This document shows positions 57,654 through 64,000 of a stretch of 64,000 bases of DNA, piece by piece; positions within the stretch are counted from its first letter, which is position 1, and each line of letters opens with the position of its first letter. The notes beneath the pieces are model-generated. The model was not told the origin of the DNA. It made no database searches and saw nothing but the letters and a program-made list of their open reading frames with translations. The DNA comes from Desulfobulbaceae bacterium (GTDB taxonomy: Bacteria; Desulfobacterota; Desulfobulbia; Desulfobulbales; SURF-16). The DNA lies in assembly GCA_023230525.1 (NCBI GenBank), contig JALNXE010000002.1, positions 1-64,000 of the forward strand. The letters are read 5' to 3'. Position numbers and translations under genes: made by a program.

Positions 57654-60407
57654 ATGCAGAACAATCGGAATGCTCTTGCCTCTTATGTATTTCTCGTCAT
57701 CGGCGGCCTTATTTTCGGGGCAGTTGCCGGGGACTCCTCCGGACCGGTTTTCGGTGCGTTTCTCGGCTATCTGCTGGCCGACAACATGTGGCTCAAAAGA
57801 CGGCTGGATGGGCTGGAACGGAGATCCGTTTTCCCCCGGGCAGACAAAATAGCCGCCGCCGTGGCAGACCAGCCGGCCGCGGGCGATGATTTTGATAATG
57901 CAGCTATTGCAACAACTTCCGCTGCGGCAGAGACCGCGTCCCTGGCCACGGAGGACTCTCGGGTCAGGGACGCGGTTGCCCGCCCTTCCTTTACCAGTCC
58001 TTCGGAAATCTGGAAAACCGGAGAGCAGCAGGTTCCGCAGGCTGCCCCTGCAAAAACAGGCGGGGGTGAGGAAATTTTTTACAGAATTTTCGTTGCCGCC
58101 AAAAACTTTTTCACCACCGGCAATATCATTCTCAAGATCGGTTTGATCGTGCTTTTCTTCGGAGTTTCCTTCCTGTTGAAATATGCGGCCCAGAGAAATT
58201 TTGTGCCCATCGAGCTGCGCCTGACCGCGGTCTGTCTGGGAGGGCTTGCCATGCTGGCCATCGGCTGGCGTCTCCGCCTGCAACGGCAGTTTTACGGACT
58301 CCTGCTGCAGGGCGGCGGGGTCGGCATCCTCTATCTCACGGTGTTTGCCGCCGCCAAGCTCTATCACCTGCTCCCTTTTGTCTTGGCCTTTGGCGTCATG
58401 CTGGGCATCGTCCTGCTGGCCGGCGCCCTGGCCGTGCTGCAGGATGAAAAATGGCTGGCCATGGCCGGCTCAACCGGCGGATTTCTCGCCCCGGTTCTGC
58501 TTTCCACCGGCAGCGGCAGTCATGTGGCTCTCTTTTCCTATTACCTGCTCCTCAACCTGGGCATTCTCGGCATCGCCTGGTTCAAGACCTGGCGTCTGCT
58601 CAACCTGCTCGGCTTTGTTTTCACCTATGTCATCAGCGCCATGTGGGGCCTGAAATTTTATCAACCCGCCTATTTCGCTTCAGTGGAACCCTTTCTGCTT
58701 GTCTCCTTTCTGCTCTATGCCGGGGTATCGATTCTTTTTGCCCTGAAACAGCCGGTGGAGCTCAAAGGTTATATCGACCCGCCTCTGGTCTTCGGTCTGC
58801 CCATCATCACCTTTGCCATGCAATACGGCCTGGTGCATGATACGGAATTTGGTCTGGCGCTCAGCGCCGTGGGGTTCGGCATCTTTTACCTGCTTTGCGC
58901 CCTGCTGCTCTGGCGCCGCCATCAGGCCATGGGCATGCTGGTGGAGATCTATCTCTCCTTTGGCGTGGTCTTCGGCAGTCTGGCGATTCCCCTGGCCCTG
59001 GACGGCTACTGGATCACCGCGGCCTGGGCGCTGGAGGGCGCCGCCCTGATCTGGGTGGGCGTCCGCCAGAGCCGGATCAGGGCCAGAGTTTTCGGCATCC
59101 TGCTGCAGGTTGGCGCAGGCCTCAGTTTTCTTGAAGCCCTCAACGGCCAGGCGGGAACCCTGCCGGGGTTAAACGGCATTTTCCTGAGCAGCCTGTTGCT
59201 TGCCATGGCCGGTCTTTTTTCCTCTTATTATCTGGACACCAAGGGGGAGAATATCCGGTCCTGGGAGAGGCAGCTGGTCATTCCCCTGCTGCTCTGGGGT
59301 TTATGCTGGTGGTTCGGCGGAGGAACCAGGGAAATCGATCATTTTGCCCGGTCAGCCGACAAGATGCACATTTTTCTGCTGTTTATCTGCGCCAGCTCTC
59401 TGCTGATGGGTTTTACCGCCCGCAAACTGGCCTGGCGCCTGCTGGCTTATCCTCCCGTAGCTCTGCTGCCGCTGCTGGCCGTTCTCAGTTTTAATTCCCC
59501 TTTTGGGGAGGTCATCCTCCCCCATCTCTTTGCCGGCTGGGGTGCCCTGGCCTGGACGGTTGCCCTGGCCGGACAATATATCCTGCTGCGCATTTCGGAA
59601 AACAAATGGCCGCTGAAGGTGGTGAATTTTTACCACCAGCTCTCCTTTTGGCTCATCCTTTATATCCTGAGCGCGGAGAGCGCCTGGTTCATCGGGCAAA
59701 CCCTGGGCGGCAGAGTCTGGTCCTTTCTCTGCTGGGGGGTGGTGCCGGCCGCCGGCATCTTGCTGCTGGGAGGGGTGGGAAGAAAACTTGCCTGGCCGGT
59801 CCGCCGTTTCGAGCAAGCATACCTGGTTACCGGTTCCGCCGTTGTGGTCGCCTATCTCTGCTGCTGGTGCCTGGCCAGCCTGCTGCAATCCGGTGATCCG
59901 GCTCCGCTTCCCTTTCTGCCGCTGATCAACCCCCTGGAGGTCTTTCAGGTTGTCGTGCTGCTGGTCAGTCTGCAATGGGCCGTGCAGCATCGCCTCTGGC
60001 TGGCGGATCAGCTGCGCGGCAGGATAAGCCAGCCCATCCTGTATGTCGCCGGAGCCATCATTTTTCTCTGGCTTAATGCGGCGGTGGCGCGCACGGTTCA
60101 TTTTTTTGCGGGGGTTCCCTATCTGGCGGTTAATCTTTTTCATTCCACCGTTTTTCAGGCCGCGATCTCCATTCTCTGGGGCCTATCCGCTCTTTCCATC
60201 ATGGTTTTGTCCACCAGAAAAATGAACCGGCATATCTGGATGCTGGGAGGCGGGCTGCTGGGACTGGTGGTTGTAAAGCTTTTCCTGGTCGATCTTTCCG
60301 GCACCGGCACCATCGGCAGAATCGTCTCATTTCTGGTGGTTGGCCTGCTGATGCTGCTGATCGGCTATTTTTCTCCCCTGCCGCCGAAACAGGAGCAGAG
60401 CGCATGA
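57654..60407 (+). CDS. DUF2339 polytopic membrane protein
   Basis: A 917-residue protein with a short N-terminal membrane segment, a charged linker (about 50-135) and then more than twenty predicted helices, typical of the DUF2339 family. GRIVSFLVVGLLMLLIGYF at the C-terminus is characteristic. The function is unknown. Its stop overlaps the start of the DUF3999 gene by four bases (ATGA), and these two families commonly occur together, so they likely work as one membrane complex. Confidence 0.88.
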   Translation: MQNNRNALASYVFLVIGGLIFGAVAGDSSGPVFGAFLGYLLADNMWLKRRLDGLERRSVFPRADKIAAAVADQPAAGDDFDNAAIATTSAAAETASLATEDSRVRDAVARPSFTSPSEIWKTGEQQVPQAAPAKTGGGEEIFYRIFVAAKNFFTTGNIILKIGLIVLFFGVSFLLKYAAQRNFVPIELRLTAVCLGGLAMLAIGWRLRLQRQFYGLLLQGGGVGILYLTVFAAAKLYHLLPFVLAFGVMLGIVLLAGALAVLQDEKWLAMAGSTGGFLAPVLLSTGSGSHVALFSYYLLLNLGILGIAWFKTWRLLNLLGFVFTYVISAMWGLKFYQPAYFASVEPFLLVSFLLYAGVSILFALKQPVELKGYIDPPLVFGLPIITFAMQYGLVHDTEFGLALSAVGFGIFYLLCALLLWRRHQAMGMLVEIYLSFGVVFGSLAIPLALDGYWITAAWALEGAALIWVGVRQSRIRARVFGILLQVGAGLSFLEALNGQAGTLPGLNGIFLSSLLLAMAGLFSSYYLDTKGENIRSWERQLVIPLLLWGLCWWFGGGTREIDHFARSADKMHIFLLFICASSLLMGFTARKLAWRLLAYPPVALLPLLAVLSFNSPFGEVILPHLFAGWGALAWTVALAGQYILLRISENKWPLKVVNFYHQLSFWLILYILSAESAWFIGQTLGGRVWSFLCWGVVPAAGILLLGGVGRKLAWPVRRFEQAYLVTGSAVVVAYLCCWCLASLLQSGDPAPLPFLPLINPLEVFQVVVLLVSLQWAVQHRLWLADQLRGRISQPILYVAGAIIFLWLNAAVARTVHFFAGVPYLAVNLFHSTVFQAAISILWGLSALSIMVLSTRKMNRHIWMLGGGLLGLVVVKLFLVDLSGTGTIGRIVSFLVVGLLMLLIGYFSPLPPKQEQSA

Positions 60408-61832
60408 AGATATCAGTGGTGCTGGTTGCCTTGCTGTTACTGGGGCAGACCGCCGGAGCCGGAACATGGACCAGGGAGGATTTTGCCCAGGGCTTTGATC
60501 TGGAATTCCGGCCCACCGGAGCGGTCCACAGTCTGCTGTTGCCGGAGAAGATCTATACCACCGTCGTCCATCCGGATCTTGCCGATCTCCGGGTCTTTAA
60601 CGGCGCAGGCAACGCCGTTCCCCACCTGCTCAGAATTGAACAGCAGGAGCCGCCGCAGATCGTCCGGCAAGACGATGTGCCTTTTTCCCTCTCTCTATGA
60701 TCCGCTGCCGGGCGATACGGTGCGCCAGATCGAAACCAGGATTGCCAGAGGCGCAGAAGGAGCAGGCAAAGCGCCTGTCGCCATCACGCAGTCGATTCGG
60801 GACAAAAAGGAGGTAACGCGGCAGCTGAGCGGTTATCTGCTTGATATGTCAGCCATCACCACCACCCCTTTCCGTCTGCAGTTGACCATCAGCGGTGCGA
60901 GCGATTTCCTGACCACCGTGACGCTGGAGGGCAGCGACGATCTCACCGGTTGGTCTTATATCAATCGGGAGACTCTGGCGCGGCTCAACTTCCACGGACA
61001 TCTGATTGAAAAAAATGCAGACAGCCTCATCCAGCGGGGGAAAAGGTATATCAGGCTCAGTTGGCCGGCTGGGGAGCAAAACCTGATCATTGACAGAATC
61101 CGGGCCGTATCATACAGCAGTGTCCAGCCGCCGGTCCGCAACTGGACCGCACTGCAGCCGGCTTTGCCCGAAAAACAACCGGCTGCCGACAGGATTGTGC
61201 TGGAATACGACAGCAAAGGTTTCCTGCCGGTGGACACCATCCGGGTTGGCTTGGCCGGGGGCAATAACCTGATCCAGGGGGTGATAAAATCCCGCCCTGA
61301 CCGCGAGGCAACCTGGCGCTTCAGAGGGCAGGGGACCTTTTATCGCCTGCAGCAGGAAGGGGTGGCCCTGGGCAATGATACCATCTCCGTGCCGATGACC
61401 ACCGACCGCTACTGGCAACTGGAGATTGCGGCAGAGGGAGGCGCGTTTCCCAGGGATTTGCTGCCTCAGCTCAAGTTGGGCTGGCGTCCCCACACACTCT
61501 ATTTCCTTGACCAGGGCGAGGGGCCCTACATTCTTGCCTTTGGCAATGGGCGCATGGGATCGGCCAGTGGAAGTCCGGAAAACGGACTGAAAGACCTGCT
61601 GCAAGACATCGCCCAGCAAAAGACAATCATCCAGACGGCCCTGATCGGCAAAGAAATTGCGCTGGGCGGCCCGCAGATGCTTATTGCTCTTCCCCCGCCG
61701 CCACCCTGGAGAAAATGGCTTCTTTGGGGGGTACTGATCAGCGGGGTGATGCTGATCGGCGGCATGGCCTACAGTCTTTATTGCCAGATGCGCTCCGCCA
61801 GGGTCTCCGACAAAGCGGACAAGGGGGCCTGA
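60404..61832 (+). pseudogene. DUF3999 gene, frameshifted
   Basis: Residues 1-95 are read in one frame from 60404 (signal peptide KISVVLVALLLLGQTAGA, then family-type sequence up to DDVPFSL), where the frame stops at 60700. From about 60685 the sequence continues in the next frame as SLYDPLPGDTVRQIE and on to the C-terminal membrane helix (WLLWGVLISGVMLIGGMAYS), ending at 61832. Removing one T from the run of five at 60682-60686 restores one continuous DUF3999 protein of about 475 residues. The rest of the gene shows no decay, so a sequencing or assembly error or a very recent mutation is likely. It overlaps the DUF2339 gene by four bases. Confidence 0.85.
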
Positions 61833-61907
61833 CCTCGGCCCTCATTCGGAACCCCGCCTCACTGCCCATCAGGATTCCCGGCATGCCCCCTGATGTTGCC
61901 GGGCCCT

Positions 61908-62219
61908 CTACTTCCTGATGCCCATTTTCCCCATGATCTCTTCCACCTCGCCTGCGCCGTGGTCGTAAAAGCCCTGCTCATCCGGGGCCAGATGGTGGAG
62001 CAGCCTGAGGAATTCGCCGGCGTGTTCCCGCTCCTCATCGGCGATGTCCTTGAGCACCGCTTTGGCCAGGGCGTTGTCCGTGCTTTCGGCAAGCTGCATA
62101 TAAAGCTGGATGGCCTCGTACTCGGCGGCCACCATGAAACGGATGGAGCGGATAAGCTCCTCATCAGTGAGTTTGCGGCCATGGGCAAGGCCTGAAAAGG
62201 GATTTCCGAATTCTGGCAT
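61908..62219 (-). CDS. EncFtn-like small ferritin-family protein
   Basis: A 103-residue two-helix protein with the ferritin-like iron ligands: a glutamate in AAEYEAIQLY (about 34) and the ExxH motif in DEEREHAGEFLRLL (about 62-65). The family is close to encapsulated ferritins and related rubrerythrin-like proteins, which dimerise to make a full ferroxidase site. The C-terminal EEIMGKMGIRK is short and is not an obvious encapsulin-targeting peptide. No encapsulin gene is in the window. The ATG is preceded by AAGGAGAAGC. Probably iron storage or oxidative stress defence. Confidence 0.82.
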   Translation of the reverse strand: MPEFGNPFSGLAHGRKLTDEELIRSIRFMVAAEYEAIQLYMQLAESTDNALAKAVLKDIADEEREHAGEFLRLLHHLAPDEQGFYDHGAGEVEEIMGKMGIRK

Positions 62220-62565
62220 GATGCTTCTCCTTTTTTTTGCGAAAGGTTTCGTATTTTGGGCGCGATATGTTCAGCCCGCCGGATCGAGCAACCGGGGCGG
62301 GCATGATGTTGAGGGTTTTTCCTGCAAGAAAACCAGTCAGTTCAGCTAAGCCGGTGTAACAAAATAATGTCCTCATCCGGCTTGTAAAACGGCAGAAGGA
62401 GCCGTAACGAAATGGGTCAGAAAGCCGGGGTTTTTTCGTAACGGCTTCTAAAATCGAATTCAGCTTAATACGAGGTCCAGAGCAAGGTCAAGATGAAATG
62501 TCAGGCTGGAGCCTGACACAGGAGAGGGAAAGCGGGACAATAATAAGGTTGTTCCGTGACGGCCC
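62220..62565. other. Intergenic region upstream of the ferritin-like gene
   Basis: A 346-base gap without a recognised gene. It contains the second copy of the dispersed repeat (62352-62448) and, near 62556, another word GTGACGGCCCCT similar to the end of that repeat. The promoter of the ferritin-like gene should lie in the first 100 bases. Confidence 0.45.
62352..62448. repeat. About 100-base dispersed repeat (copy 2)
   Basis: Aligns with 50138-50240. The inverted pair AGCCGTAACGAAA (62400-62412) and TTTCGTAACGGCT (62434-62446) is perfect here, while the upstream terminator-like stem is degenerate. It lies about 120 bases after the stop of the sulfatase-like gene, the same relation that copy 1 has to fliD. 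Confidence 0.55.
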
Positions 62566-64000
62566 CTAAGGGCGCAGGTGCGCTATTTTTGGCAAGTTCA
62601 GCTCTTGTTCACCCGCCAGATGATGATGGGCAAAGCTGTAGCTGGCAGACTGGTAATAGGCAATGGCCTGCCTGGCCATGGGCGCATCTTCGGGGATGGG
62701 CGCGAGACTGTCAGTCCGCGGGTCCCAGTCATAACTTGCTACCTGCTGCAGGGGTTTGAGTATGGTCAATTGGTTATCCCGCAGATAACCCAGCTTCTGA
62801 TAATTGCCGATGAAGGCACGCTCCTCGCCGGGCTGCATGGCGAAGATGTTCTTGCCGTAGAACTGGCTTTCATAGCTCCAGTGCAGCAGTGCCAGCAGGG
62901 TAGGGGCGTAATCGATCTGGCTGCAGAGCTTGTCGATTTTTTCCGGCTGAAACAGCTGGGGATTGTAAATGATCAGGGGAATCCGGTAATTGTTCACCGG
63001 CAGGTCGGTCTCGCCGGCGCTGCCGGCGCAGTGGTCGGCCACGATGACAAAGACCGTATCGGCGAACCAGGGTTTTTTAGAGGCCTGGCGGATGAATTCG
63101 CCGATGGCATAATCAGTGTACTTGACGGCTCCGCGTCTGCCGGTGTGCGAGGGGATGTCTATCCGGCCGTCCGGATAGGTGAAGGGCCGGTGGTTGGAGG
63201 TGGTCATGACGAAGTGGTAAAAGGGCTTTTCCGCAGCATAGGAGCGGTCCGCCTCCTGCAGCTCCCAGCTGTAAAGATTTTCATCGCAGGCGCCCCAGAC
63301 ATTGGCAAAGGTAACGGCCTCTGCCGGTACCGCGGCCCGGTCAATGACCCGGTAGCCGTTATGGCCGAAAAAATAATTCATGTTGTCGAAATACCCGTAC
63401 CCGCCGTAGAGAAAGGCGGTATCGTAGCCGCGTTCCTGAAAGACCGAGCCCAGGGAAAACAGGTGCTCATTGCCGGGACGCTTGATGATGGAGCGGCCAG
63501 GGGTGGGCGGCACGGACAGGGTGAGCGCCTCCATGCCCCGGTCAGTGCGGGTGCCGGTGGCATAGAAGTTAGTGAACAGGATACCCCGGCGGGCCAGATC
63601 ATCCAGATTCGGGGTCAAATCCGGGTTGTTGCCGAAAGCAGCCAGATACTCGGCGCTCAGACTCTCAACCGTGATCTGGATGACATTGTAATGCTTTTCC
63701 ATTCCTGCATTTTTGACGAGCCGGTTGATATCCTTCTCGCCGGGGGTGAGGAAGAGCGAATCACCGGTTTTGACGAGTTCCCGCACCTGCCGGAAGGCCT
63801 CCCCATTGCTCTCGGTCCGGTAAAATCTCTGGAAGTCAAGCTGGTTCTCCCGAAAGGCGGCAAACAGGGAGTAGCCGCCGTTTTTTGCCAGTTCCTGGTT
63901 GTAGTTGTTGGCAAAGGCCGGAACCATCCGGTTATTCAAAGTCAGGGTGAAAAGCACGGGAAGCAGAAGAACGGCGCTGCCCCAGGCAATCCGGCTTCTG
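62566..64000 (-). CDS. LtaS-family phosphatidylglycerol/sulfatase-type transferase (5' truncated by window edge)
   Basis: At least 463 residues of an alkaline-phosphatase-superfamily protein; the frame stays open to position 64000, so the N-terminal membrane helices are missing. Visible motifs are a metal glutamate in ITVESLSAEYLAAF, a probable catalytic threonine in ATGTRTDRGMEAL, a histidine in TTSNHRPF, and VIVADHCAGS with the metal aspartate and histidine. The catalytic part faces the periplasm. LtaS-like proteins in Gram-negative bacteria transfer phosphoglycerol or phosphoethanolamine-type groups to glycans; the acceptor is unknown. A GTG at 63957 is possible but is not needed as start because the frame continues upstream. 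Confidence 0.85.
   Translation of the reverse strand, partial: RSRIAWGSAVLLLPVLFTLTLNNRMVPAFANNYNQELAKNGGYSLFAAFRENQLDFQRFYRTESNGEAFRQVRELVKTGDSLFLTPGEKDINRLVKNAGMEKHYNVIQITVESLSAEYLAAFGNNPDLTPNLDDLARRGILFTNFYATGTRTDRGMEALTLSVPPTPGRSIIKRPGNEHLFSLGSVFQERGYDTAFLYGGYGYFDNMNYFFGHNGYRVIDRAAVPAEAVTFANVWGACDENLYSWELQEADRSYAAEKPFYHFVMTTSNHRPFTYPDGRIDIPSHTGRRGAVKYTDYAIGEFIRQASKKPWFADTVFVIVADHCAGSAGETDLPVNNYRIPLIIYNPQLFQPEKIDKLCSQIDYAPTLLALLHWSYESQFYGKNIFAMQPGEERAFIGNYQKLGYLRDNQLTILKPLQQVASYDWDPRTDSLAPIPEDAPMARQAIAYYQSASYSFAHHHLAGEQELNLPKIAHLRP

Noticed and set aside
60660..60710. Programmed +1 frameshift in the DUF3999 gene
   Set aside because: No known slippery stop context for +1 shifting (no CUU-UGA or similar) and no need for two products; a simple indel in a T-run is the better explanation.

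Overview
The window is about 60% GC and gene-dense, and it looks like a chromosomal segment of a sulfate-reducing or sulfur-disproportionating member of the Desulfobacterota, probably related to the Desulfobulbales. This rests on gene content: an ackA-lutC-lutBA organic-acid module like that of sulfate reducers, multiheme c-type cytochromes next to a thiosulfate/tetrathionate enzyme, flagellar genes with very long hook proteins, and a VPLPA-CTERM protein. No rRNA, tRNA, CRISPR array or transposase was seen.

Layout. 0.2-4.3 kb: acetate kinase and a lactate-oxidation pair (LUD protein plus a fused iron-sulfur protein). 4.3-7.5 kb: a large penicillin-binding protein. 8.5-14.2 kb: two large metallopeptidases (M36-like, and an M1-like domain fused to a HAD domain) that share a C-terminal module. 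14.2-18.9 kb: a small membrane protein, a TsdA-type diheme cytochrome and two CydA-like membrane proteins, each fused to heme c domains; this is the most unusual cluster. 19.3-28.1 kb: a defence-type island with type I restriction-modification (hsdM, hsdS, hsdR), a Phd/VapC pair inserted between hsdS and hsdR, radC and an MNT/HEPN pair. 28.1-33.4 kb: a MITE-like element, a TatD nuclease, a cobalamin-type radical SAM protein, a VPLPA-CTERM protein and an ECF sigma factor with a short membrane partner. 33.6-42.2 kb: flgD-flgK-flgL on the minus strand, divergent from flgE. 42.3-44.3 kb: an aminotransferase and a DODA-type dioxygenase. 44.5-46.0 kb: an AT-rich SEC-C protein. 46.3-48.5 kb: ilvBN preceded by a valine-rich leader peptide and attenuator. 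48.7-51.7 kb: a D,D-carboxypeptidase and fliD. 52.2-57.4 kb: an EF-hand protein, a CpxRA-like two-component system and a secreted subtilase with MopE-type repeats. 57.7-61.8 kb: a DUF2339/DUF3999 pair, the second frameshifted. 61.9-64.0 kb: an EncFtn-like ferritin and a truncated LtaS-type sulfatase.

Working together: lactate is oxidised by the Lut proteins and the acetyl-phosphate route through AckA yields ATP. The TsdA/CydA-like cluster probably couples thiosulfate/tetrathionate chemistry to the quinone pool across the membrane. The flagellar genes build hook, hook-filament junction and cap. Several intergenic regions hold small repeats: two related inverted-repeat elements, REP-like palindromes around the flagellar genes, and a roughly 100 bp element that carries a terminator. 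The ilvBN leader is a clear case of predicted attenuation control.
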